From Verrucomicrobiota bacterium (GTDB lineage Bacteria > Chlamydiota > Chlamydiia > Chlamydiales > JAEYWL01), in the NCBI GenBank assembly GCA_023428915.1, contig JAEYWL010000025.1, positions 1 through 37,706 of the forward strand: a stretch of 37,706 nucleotides of DNA, read 5' to 3'. The position numbers and the translations under genes were made by a program. Under the pieces are notes generated by a model that saw only the letters and a list, made by a program, of their open reading frames with translations, was not told where the DNA came from and searched no databases. This document shows, one piece after another, positions 15,967 through 24,000 of the stretch; position 1 is the first letter of the stretch, and the number at the start of each line of letters is the position of its first letter.

Positions 15967-16341
15967 TTAAATTTTTTTAGGGCGATAAGTAACTTTTGAT
16001 GAATAAGTTTCGTGTAGAGTAATGGCAGCAAGGCCTGGCAGTTTTTCCTCCAGAAACTCATAGATCCATTTAGCCATAAATTCGACGGTAGGGGAGTCGG
16101 TATTCAGGCTGTCATTAAGCCACTTATGGTCAAAATAATTTTCGATCATAGGGCACACAATGGCGGAGATGTCATTAAAATCAATCACCATATTGGTTTT
16201 AGGACCGTTTGCGATAAGAGTTGGACTTGCCACCTGCACAATTAAAGTATAAGAATGGCCATGGGGCTGACGGCATTTACCGTCGTGGTGTACCAAGACA
16301 TGTCCAGATTCAAATGTAAATTGTTTTTCCAGTTCAAACAT
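15967..16341 (-). CDS. queD: 6-carboxytetrahydropterin synthase (QueD/PTPS family)
   Basis: 124 residues, normal for QueD. Zinc ligands are H14 (ESGHVL) and H27/H29 (PHGHSY). The catalytic cysteine is C23 in GKCRQPHGH; FDHKWLND (70-77), SPTVEFMAKWIYEFL and LHET (109-112, with the substrate-binding Glu) complete the family pattern. It makes 6-carboxy-5,6,7,8-tetrahydropterin from dihydroneopterin triphosphate for queuosine and other 7-deazaguanines. No other queuosine gene is in the window. TAGGTAATT precedes the ATG. The gene is divergent from the aspartokinase gene across a region with a 19-bp tandem repeat. Confidence 0.9.
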   Translation of the reverse strand: MFELEKQFTFESGHVLVHHDGKCRQPHGHSYTLIVQVASPTLIANGPKTNMVIDFNDISAIVCPMIENYFDHKWLNDSLNTDSPTVEFMAKWIYEFLEEKLPGLAAITLHETYSSKVTYRPKKI

Positions 16342-16349
16342 AATTACCT

Positions 16350-16387
16350 AAATGAATAAAATCCCCATAAATGAATAAAATCCTTAT
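16350..16387. repeat. Two tandem copies of a 19-bp sequence in the queD/aspartokinase divergent region
   Basis: AAATGAATAAAATCCCCAT (16350-16368) is followed directly by AAATGAATAAAATCCTTAT (16369-16387); 17 of 19 bases agree. It lies in the 5' leader or promoter of queD. It may be two binding sites for a regulator, or a chance slip duplication. Confidence 0.6.
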
Positions 16388-16437
16388 AGTTATACCTCAA
16401 AAACCAATTTTTTAGATACTTTTTTGTCGGGGAAATA

Positions 16438-17208
16438 ATGACTTTAAAAACAATTGTAATGAAGTTTGGAGGAGCTTCAGTTGCCTCTCCTGCTTGTTTT
16501 GCCCGGATAGCTGATATCATTTTAGCAAAAAGGCAAGAAGTCTCCCAGGCAGTAGTTGTAATTAGTGCGATGGGCAATACGACAAATCAACTGGCAAACC
16601 TTGCAACTCAAGTGCATCCAAATCCACCCCGAAGGGAATATGATATGCTCCTGACTGCTGGAGAACGCATCAGCATTGCCCTTTTAGCGATGGCTTTAGC
16701 TGCAAAGGGGTGTGAAGCCATCAGTTTTACCGGCAGCCAATCGGGTATCATTACATCATGCCAGCATGCTGATGCCAAGATTGAAGAGATGCGCCCCTTC
16801 CGGATAGAAAAAGCCTTGCAAGAAGGGAAAGTTGCCATTGTAGCTGGTTTTCAGGGTGTAAGTCGTAAAGGTGAAATCACCACATTAGGCAGGGGGGGGT
16901 CGGATACTACTGCTGTCGCTTTGGGAATAGCTTTGGAAGCTAAAGCTGTGGAGTTTTATAAAGATGTAGATGGGATATATGACCATGACCCAAAGGCTTG
17001 CAGCGCAGCTTGCCACTATGCGGATCTTCATTATAATGAGGCTTTAACAATTGTTTCTAAAGGGGCAAAAATTTTACATGCGCGGTCCATTTTGCTGGCG
17101 CAAAAAAACAACCTGCCTTTGATAGTGCAATCTTTTATTACCAATGAGCGAAAAACTTTAATTCAAGACCCCTTTGCCATACGCTCTTCGACGAAAATAT
17201 ACGAATAA
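16438..17208 (+). CDS. lysC: Aspartokinase, catalytic domain only (no ACT domains)
   Basis: 256 residues covering a complete amino-acid-kinase domain: MKFGGASV (residues 8-15), LLTAGERISIALLAMAL, GFQGVSRKGEITTLGRGGSD (ending at 155), YKDVDGIYDHDPK (174-186) and GAKILHARSILLA, where LHPRSI is usual. Aspartokinase phosphorylates aspartate, the first step toward lysine, diaminopimelate, methionine and threonine. Typical enzymes have about 400 residues or more, with C-terminal ACT domains that bind lysine or threonine; here the chain stops just after the catalytic domain. GGGGAAATA precedes the ATG. Because the catalytic domain is intact, this may be an unregulated form rather than a pseudogene. 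A palindromic repeat starts 72 bases downstream. Confidence 0.88.
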   Translation: MTLKTIVMKFGGASVASPACFARIADIILAKRQEVSQAVVVISAMGNTTNQLANLATQVHPNPPRREYDMLLTAGERISIALLAMALAAKGCEAISFTGSQSGIITSCQHADAKIEEMRPFRIEKALQEGKVAIVAGFQGVSRKGEITTLGRGGSDTTAVALGIALEAKAVEFYKDVDGIYDHDPKACSAACHYADLHYNEALTIVSKGAKILHARSILLAQKNNLPLIVQSFITNERKTLIQDPFAIRSSTKIYE

Positions 17209-17279
17209 AAAAAAATCTATGTTGCAGCAACGAAGCTGATTTGGTAAAACATCATTGGTCTTAATTTTTTTAGGGGTAA

Positions 17280-17441
17280 TAGACTTCTTGCGTAACTGGC
17301 ATTGTTTGTTAAAATTGCCCTTTTTGGCATCTTGATCGCTAAATTTTTCGACTATATGTTTTCATATGCTCTCAAAATTTTTCGATAGATCTGCTCAAAA
17401 ATAGCAATTTTTCAAGTAAAGCCAGTTACGCAAGAAGCCTA
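17280..17441. repeat. 162-bp near-palindromic MITE-like element
   Basis: Left end AGACTTCTTGCGTAACTGGC (17281-17300) and right end GCCAGTTACGCAAGAAGCCT (17421-17440) are inverted repeats with 19 of 20 matches, each flanked by TA at the outside. The inner arms also pair imperfectly up to a small central hairpin ATATG-TTTT-CATAT (17354-17367); all these pairs share the same centre, 17360.5. It carries no gene. A second copy lies at the left window edge and a decayed right half near 19489-19555. TIRs with TA ends and a full-length hairpin are typical of Tc1/mariner (IS630)-type MITEs; that assignment is inferred. Confidence 0.8.
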
Positions 17442-17478
17442 ATGGTGAAGTCTAAACCTTGCCTAATGATGTATTACT

Positions 17479-19419
17479 ATGGATGATGGCACCCTGCCTG
17501 AATTTGCTACCCACATTGCTTCTGACAGTGATGAAGAATCCTCTCTTTATCACCGCTATTTAATTTCACGGGGGTTAAAGACGATTTTTTTTCCCCATTT
17601 CAGTGGAAAAGCAGACTCTTCTCAACTTATTTTAAATGAGTTAGCGAGCGCTTTGCCCTTATTTAAACACTCTCAAATAAAGACGCCGCCGTATAATATT
17701 TCACTTTATGTGTTGTTAAAATTACGTCTAAGCGCCTCCAAGTTTTTTTATGAAATGGTTACCCGCTGGCTGCTGCCAGGCAAACGGCTTAATGTGACGC
17801 TTTCTTATGCGATTGATTTTACTGTTCCGGCCTTAAATAATGATTGTTTTACCTTTTGTGAACTAGTTGTACGCGTCAATGACCATGAAGAGCTGGGCCA
17901 AATCATACGAAATTTACCTGTGCTGGAAACTGAGATTAAATTAGGCGTGCAGTCAAGCTATTACGCAAACCGTATTCTTGAGATTAAAGGGGTGGCCTAT
18001 GATGAGAAGCTGGCAATTATTCAGGCTTTCATAGCCCATTTGCTGCAGCGTTTTCCGCAGACATTAGATCACGATATTTTTAACGAGATGCAGCAGTTTT
18101 TGGTTGTTTGCAAAGATGAATTTAAGCGGACCCGCGAATCGCGGCACTTAAGCCGTATTATTATAGCCCATTACCATTTCAGAAGGGAGTTAAAGAAACT
18201 GCTTAAGCAGCAGCAGGAAAGGAGGCATTTATTTATTAAGGTCTTTAGGGCTAAATTGCGCAGCGAACAAATAGAAAGGCCTGTTGTAGGTATATCTATA
18301 GGGATTAATTTTCTGAAAGATAAAGAGGTTTTCGATAATCGCCATATTCTGAGGGCCGTACAAAATCATGTGCCGAATTCGCAAATTGTTGAAGGTTCAT
18401 ATTACTCTAACAGCAGGCATGCAGAAGACATTAACTTGCTTTACCTTGAAATAGAAAAAATCGATGGCTCCGAGTTTACCCCTCAAGAGCTTGGCCGCCT
18501 GAAAAATGATCTGGCAGATGACCTCAAAGAAAGCATAGAAAGGCTCATGCATCCGATTTTCATGCCCCGCAATCATGAAGAGATCATGCGCAATATCTTG
18601 AGCCTGGCGGATCAGCTCAAGTTTCTCAACGATCTGCCCCAGGTCTTTATTACTTTTGATGAGCAGACCCATACCCATCTTTATTTCACTATCATTTTTG
18701 TGCAGGTCCTTAAAAAAGGCTCTTTATCGGTGGCTGAGCAATTTAAAAAGATCGACACCTTTTTGGATTATATCCACGACTTTTGTAAAACTGTTGGGTT
18801 TTTGCGCAAAAAATACCCAAAAGAAGCCACTGTATTCCGCGTACGTTTACCTAAGGAGATGTTTTTACGCAACGATCACTCTATTGATTTATACAAAGCA
18901 AGGCAGATTGTTTCTTCCGAGCTTAGCAGGATCGTAGGCGAAATCCGCGATTTTAACGGGGGGATGATTTCAAAGCAGAATGAACAGTTGAGTAATCTTC
19001 GCGCTATACTGCTAGAGGGCGGTATTTCCAACGATTTTCTTCTGGAGAATTTTTTCTATTCATTGGCTCCTGCGGCTTTACGCAGTGTCCATGACCCTCA
19101 AGTGCTTAAGAACTTGTTCATCATGATGATCCAATCTTTAGAGGCAGGTTTGCAACCAGGTGAAAGAGATTCGCTTAAAATACAGCGCGATTTAGAAACT
19201 ATTTACATCATGATCAGCACCGACGATCCTAGCATTAAAGATAAGCTGGATAAGGCCCTATTGCCGTTAAATATCCCTTCCACAGAATTAGGAAGTGTTT
19301 TAGTTAACGCTTATGACACTACCTGTATTGGATACATCTATTATTCCAATGATCCTTACAAGCAGGAACATTTCTGCCAAACCTTCCAGCAGCATTTTGA
19401 GGCACCCCTCCTCAAATAA
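17479..19419 (+). CDS. Unknown protein (646 residues)
   Basis: I do not recognise this protein. It is soluble-looking, with no signal peptide or membrane segment. The first 20 residues are acidic (DDGTLPEFATHIASDSDEES). Residues about 190-265 are basic and helical (RHLSRIIIAHYHFRRELKKL), followed by a mixed alpha/beta part with VVGISIGINFLKD near 275, PQVFITFDEQTHTHLYFTII near 395, and a helical C-terminal third. Start ATG 17479 lacks a clear ribosome-binding site and lies 37 bases after the palindromic element, so the element may carry or disrupt its promoter. The stop at 19417-19419 is followed by structured repeats. Probably a conserved chlamydial hypothetical protein. Confidence 0.78.
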   Translation: MDDGTLPEFATHIASDSDEESSLYHRYLISRGLKTIFFPHFSGKADSSQLILNELASALPLFKHSQIKTPPYNISLYVLLKLRLSASKFFYEMVTRWLLPGKRLNVTLSYAIDFTVPALNNDCFTFCELVVRVNDHEELGQIIRNLPVLETEIKLGVQSSYYANRILEIKGVAYDEKLAIIQAFIAHLLQRFPQTLDHDIFNEMQQFLVVCKDEFKRTRESRHLSRIIIAHYHFRRELKKLLKQQQERRHLFIKVFRAKLRSEQIERPVVGISIGINFLKDKEVFDNRHILRAVQNHVPNSQIVEGSYYSNSRHAEDINLLYLEIEKIDGSEFTPQELGRLKNDLADDLKESIERLMHPIFMPRNHEEIMRNILSLADQLKFLNDLPQVFITFDEQTHTHLYFTIIFVQVLKKGSLSVAEQFKKIDTFLDYIHDFCKTVGFLRKKYPKEATVFRVRLPKEMFLRNDHSIDLYKARQIVSSELSRIVGEIRDFNGGMISKQNEQLSNLRAILLEGGISNDFLLENFFYSLAPAALRSVHDPQVLKNLFIMMIQSLEAGLQPGERDSLKIQRDLETIYIMISTDDPSIKDKLDKALLPLNIPSTELGSVLVNAYDTTCIGYIYYSNDPYKQEHFCQTFQQHFEAPLLK

Positions 19420-19488
19420 GGGAGGAAGGAAAAAGCGAAAGCCTTTGATCAAGAGCCAATGAAAATATCCTGATTGTTTAGTTTCTGC

Positions 19489-19555
19489 TACCTTTACGAG
19501 GCTGTGAAAAATGAGTAATAGCTTTTGCAAATGTAATTACACAAGAAGTCTAATG
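19489..19555 (+). repeat. Decayed right half of the MITE-like element
   Basis: AAAAATGAGTAATAGCTTTT, then GCAAATGTAATTACACAAGA, then AGTCTAATGAAG follow the right half of the 17280 element (AAAAATAGCAATTTTTCAAG, then TAAAGCCAGTTACGCAAGAA, then GCCTAATGGTGAAG), with small gaps. The terminal CAAGAAG(T/C)CTAATG is best conserved. No matching left half is visible. Confidence 0.5.
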
Positions 19556-19570
19556 AAGCGCGGTAGCGCT

Positions 19571-19689
19571 GGCAGAGGTTAGCCCCGCGTGAAGATATCT
19601 GCAGGGGGCTTCCTGCAGATATCGGAACGTGGGGTTAAGATTATTTACCCCATGTTTCAGCATGCCACGCAGAAGCTAACGCCTCTTCC
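19571..19689. repeat. Structured intergenic repeat with nested hairpins
   Basis: An inner stem of 12 bp, GATATCTGCAGG (19594-19605) with CCTGCAGATATC (19612-19623), has a 6-nt loop. It sits on a 12-bp stem TTAGCCCCGCGT (19579-19590) with ACGTGGGGTTAA (19627-19638), fully paired if two G-U pairs are allowed. A third pair, GGCAGAGGTTAGC (19571-19583) with GCTAACGCCTCTTCC (19675-19689), competes for the TTAGC. TAACCCCACGTTCCG from this unit (minus strand) recurs at 37678-37692. It lies between two convergent genes, so bidirectional termination is possible, but neither strand has a good U tract. Confidence 0.65.
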
Positions 19690-19706
19690 TTTTCTTTTGT
19701 CTTTTC

Positions 19707-20873
19707 TTATTTGAGGAAAAAACCTACAAGGCTAATGACAAACACAACCAGGACAGGAACTTTCACAGGGTTGAAGTGATACAGCTTGTGGGCAATGTTC
19801 AAACCGCTCAAGGTAATCAGCGCCGGGTAGGCGATTTGCAAAATGGGCACTAAGAAGGCTGCAATGCCGGCAAACTCTAAAGTTGCAATGAAGTAGGTTA
19901 TCACTAAAGTAATGACCAGGCAAGGCACATAGCCCAATTTACTCAAGGTAACTTCTTTGCTTAAAAAATCCGCAAATACGGAGGCTAGAGCCATGGCAGT
20001 GGTCAAGCAGGCTAAAGCTACGGTGGCTATAGCCACTATTCCGGCTGAGGGGCCTAGAATAATATGGGATAGCGCGCCAATGAGGCGGTCTTTTGGGACT
20101 CCGTTTAGGTGTACACTATAGTTCGAAGCCACAAGGCAAAAGCCGATATAGGCTAAGCTTAAAAGAAAAGCTCCTACAGCACTGGCTTTAAGGCTTAAAA
20201 ATACCATTTTCTTGTAGTTTTTATGATCTCCAGGTTTGGCATTAGGTTCTAGGCAGGAGATAACTACAGAGGAAAAGAAAAAAGCTGCTACAAGATCCAT
20301 TGTCTGATAGCCTTCGTTTAGCCCTTCTAGAAATACTGTTGAGGCGGAAAGAGATGACTCCGGAGCTCCGGTTGCATACCAAAGACCCATAACAATAATA
20401 ATTCCAAGGGAAAGGATAAGAAATGGCGTAAATATTTTTCCGAGTAGATTAACTAAAGTGGTTTTGTTGTAAGTGCAAGCAAAAATAAGCAGGCAGCAAA
20501 GGCCTGTAAATATTTTGACATCGACCCACGGAAAGTATTGCACGACTGTAGAATAAGAAAGGGCAATGCAGCGCGGAGTGGCGCCGAATGGTCCGATCAA
20601 GCCCATAATGGCTAATGCAATGATAAATCCGGGGACTTTGCCGATCCGCTCAAAAAAATGCTTGTAGTTGCCATTAAATAAGGTCATGGAGATAAGACCC
20701 AAAAACGGCACTCCAACGGCAGTAATGAGCAAGCCAAGAATTGCATAAAAATTATTATCTTGTGCGTATTGCCCTATTGCCAGTGGGAAAATTACGTTTC
20801 CAGCCCCAAAAAACATACAGAACATGGCCAGTCCTGTGGAAAATATACTAGGGGTTGTTTTTGAGTGTGACAT
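19707..20873 (-). CDS. brnQ: Branched-chain amino acid carrier (BrnQ/LIVCS family)
   Basis: 388 residues with about 12 hydrophobic membrane segments. The N-terminal FGAGNVIFPLAIGQYA (residues 22-37) is the family hallmark, and GLIGPFGATPRCIALSY near residue 91 is the second conserved block. LIVCS carriers bring leucine, isoleucine and valine into the cell with sodium or protons; chlamydiae are auxotrophic for these, and C. trachomatis BrnQ is, as I recall, also reported to carry methionine. AAGAGG lies 6 bases before the ATG. The gene is downstream of and co-directional with the giant genes, separated by 145 bases with a hairpin, so it probably has its own promoter. Confidence 0.95.
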   Translation of the reverse strand: MSHSKTTPSIFSTGLAMFCMFFGAGNVIFPLAIGQYAQDNNFYAILGLLITAVGVPFLGLISMTLFNGNYKHFFERIGKVPGFIIALAIMGLIGPFGATPRCIALSYSTVVQYFPWVDVKIFTGLCCLLIFACTYNKTTLVNLLGKIFTPFLILSLGIIIVMGLWYATGAPESSLSASTVFLEGLNEGYQTMDLVAAFFFSSVVISCLEPNAKPGDHKNYKKMVFLSLKASAVGAFLLSLAYIGFCLVASNYSVHLNGVPKDRLIGALSHIILGPSAGIVAIATVALACLTTAMALASVFADFLSKEVTLSKLGYVPCLVITLVITYFIATLEFAGIAAFLVPILQIAYPALITLSGLNIAHKLYHFNPVKVPVLVVFVISLVGFFLK

Positions 20874-20928
20874 TGTGCCTCTTTCTAGTTAATCAATTAA
20901 AAAATGTGTACGTGTGGGGTGATGTATG

Positions 20929-20945
20929 TGTGCGCTTAGCGCACA
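20929..20945. promoter_or_regulatory. 7-bp palindrome upstream of brnQ
   Basis: TGTGCGC (20929-20935) and GCGCACA (20939-20945) flank TTA. It is 55 bases upstream of the brnQ start and about 75 bases downstream of the last giant gene. No U tract follows on the minus strand, so it may be an operator for brnQ or a weak terminator for the giant-gene operon. Confidence 0.4.
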
Positions 20946-21018
20946 ATAATGACTAGAGAGAGGACAGAGATAGTTAGAGAATAGAAAAATGTATTCATGA
21001 AGGCTAGTTTAGCAATGT

Positions 21019-24000
21019 TTATTTTTGCAAACAAGTAAAATTACCTAATGTAAGTTTGAATTCATTTATCTTACTTGCCCATTGCGGATGCGAGTGCAAA
21101 TGCGGCAAACTATTGATAAAGTTCAGCCTGATTGCAGTGCGGCGTACTTGCTCCTCTTCACTAAGTTTTTGTAGTTGCTGTTCTTCCAAATCCAGGAGCG
21201 CGATAAATTCTTTGATATATTTTTGAATTTGCGCCAGGTAAAGAAGCGGCGAAGTGTACATGCTGATTTGCAGTTCCAAGACTTGTTGGTAGGTTTCAAG
21301 AATAGTTAAATAAAAGCTGTATTGCGGAATGCAATAAGGTTTAAACATTTCGAGCAGATAGAAAAGATGTTGAGGGTATTCCGGAACTAGATGGAGTATG
21401 TTCTTCCCTTGGAGGTTTTCGTTAGAAGTTATATGCTTATCTACGTATTCTCTTTGCGCCGAAACTGTTTCCAATAAATCCTTCCAGAAATTTGCAAAAT
21501 CATGGGCTTGTTCTGATGCATTAAAAGCATGGCCTGTGCCCTGCAATAATTCGCCCACATTACCCGCCAGTAAACAGTAGTTTTCATGGTCAACAAGATT
21601 CTTTGTTTTAATCTTTGCCAATACGCGTATGTAGAGCGGGATTATTTGCTCTAAACGCAGTTTTGGCTGGAAGCTGTCTATCATTTGAGCGGCGAGATAA
21701 ATGCCCACCGAGCTTTCACCCAGCCTTTCAATGATGGCTAAAAGTTCGGTATAGATTTTTTGAGGTGAATAAGAAAGCATGGCTGCCTCAGCATCCTGAT
21801 GCGAAGAAAGCAGCATGGTAATCGTATGTTTTTTGCTTGAACTGTCAAAAAAATGATGGCGCTTAATGGCCTTGAATAATTCTCCAAAGAAGGGAGCATA
21901 TGCCTGGCGGCTGGCGCAGCATAGGGCATCTAAGGCTTTAACCACAACAGCATCTAAATTGTTTTTAGCCGAAAGCTTTTGGACTATTGCCAGGAGAGCT
22001 TCTTGAATTATTCCCAGGACAGCTGGTTTTCCAACTATATTTTGTGTAAATAAAGTCAGGCGGTCATTGACAAGAGCTTCTTCAATCAAAGCATCCATCA
22101 TTGCCGTTAATGCTTCAATGTGCTGCTGGCTGCTGCCTTCATTTGCATTGTTCTGGCAGGCCTTAATAAGCGCAATTATTTTTTGCGCCAGGTTATCGTA
22201 GAGCTCATGTTTGACCATGGAACGGATTAAGCGCGCAATTGCTTTATGGTGATTGCTGCGAGCCGGTTCGGTTACAGTAACACCTAAAGTTTGTATATAG
22301 TCGCCCCATAATCCGTGAATGGTTTGTGTTTCTACACCATTGATGAGAGTTGCATCGTAAAGTGCATTTGCCTTAGCCATTGCTTGGAGGCTTTCGACTA
22401 AAAGGGTTACTTTTCGCCAATCATTTGCTCTTAAGTTTGTGCGAAGAGTTTTTAACCACCCTGTAATTAAATCCAGATGGGGCATAAGGATGGCTGCCGG
22501 TACTTGCAGAAGGTAGCCAATAAAAAGCCGTTCATTTTCCTTTAAGATAAGCATGCTGCTTGGATCCCTCTGGAAAAGCTCGAACGCATTGAAAATTTTA
22601 ATGAATAATTCAAATAGCTGCGGGTTAGCGGGGTGGTGGGCGTAAAGCAATTTAAATAAATTGCACACCGACGGGGTTTTAAGGCCGCGGCCGGTTTCTG
22701 GTATTATAGACAATACTTGCTTAAGAACATTTTCATCGGACCAGTTTAAGGCGGCAGGCACCCGGTCCAAAGCCTCGGAAAGTTTTACAGCAAGCAGTGG
22801 TTGCAGTTTGGCAAATTCATCAAGATCCTTATCAGGTTCGGACTTTGAGAGGGCAGCTCGGGCTATTTTCTGTAAGTTGGCCTCTGATGTCAATAATGCT
22901 ATCAGCGGACGTCCGGTTTTAGGGTTTTTTCTGCTAACCTCAGTTACTGTAATGCGGGGCATTTTTAAAAACGAATTGATTAGTATCCGTATGGCAAATA
23001 ACCAAGGTTCCTGCTGGTTGGAATGTATGAATAAATGCAAAATATCGTGTATATCCGAAAGGATTTGTTCGGATGTGATTTCCTGAGGTATAGGTTTTTT
23101 AAGTTCTCCCAGTTCTTGCAGTACCCAGCTGGCTAAACCATATGCTTGAATGTCAACTAAATATTCTGACAAGCTATTTAAGAGGGTGTCTACCTTGTCA
23201 AAAGCGGCAAAATAGGTTTTAAGTTTTACAAAATATTCCTGGGTGTTGAGGATCGTTAATATAAAAGGGGATTTTTCTTTTTTAAACAGATAATAACTTT
23301 CTGCAAAAAGCGCAGCATATACCCTATCGAAAGGGAGTTCTTTAAAGAGATGTTCTGCTTTATTTTTTGCTAATATTTTAAGTCCTGAAGAGTCAGTCCA
23401 GCGTACTTTTTCCAGCCACTTTTCCCAATATTGCCAATTTGCCGGCGGCGCTTCCTGTTGGTCTAAAAGATGATAAGCTGTTTCTAATTCGTCGTTAGTG
23501 AAAATATCTTTTGCAAAAATATTGCGAAGGGTGATTGTTGTATGCTCTACATGCTCAGGAGAGGTGTTGCGGTAGCAAGCAAGCAGCTTTGCTGCAGCAA
23601 AGGGGCTTGAACCGCATAATTTTTCTGCCAGTTGAAGCGCGGCCTGGGAAGCTTCCGGCCATCTGCGCACAGGCTCAGGAAGGGCTAACAGTAATTGGGC
23701 AGCTATTTGCGATTCCGCGGCATTTGGCAGTGCGAGCAGGCATCTGCTTAATTCATCTTTATGTTCAAGACAGCTGTCCCGGTATTCTTCGCAAAATATT
23801 TTGGAAAGAATGAAGCAGAGGGACGCGTGGTTATTTAAAGCATGGAGCTCTTTAGCTAGTTCAAAGTACTGCGTAAATCTGGTTTTTATCGTTATCGTTT
23901 CACTAATAGCTATCAGGGTTTTGAATTGGGGGAGAGGAAGGGCTCTGATTTGCATTTGTATAGCTGCCAATAGCTGCTCGTAAAAACTTTCTTCGTTTGG

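Noticed and set aside
16438..17208. Aspartokinase as a pseudogene cut by the palindromic element.
   Set aside because: The stop codon is 72 bases before the element, the catalytic domain is complete, and no ACT-like sequence is seen in any frame downstream.
19410..19716. An 11-bp inverted repeat, CCTCAAATAAG and CTTATTTGAGG, spans the two convergent stop codons and brackets the structured region, as if it were the ends of an inserted element.
   Set aside because: Each copy is the natural end of a gene coding for (Leu/Phe)-Leu-Lys-stop, no target duplication is seen, and the match does not extend. Chance is likely.
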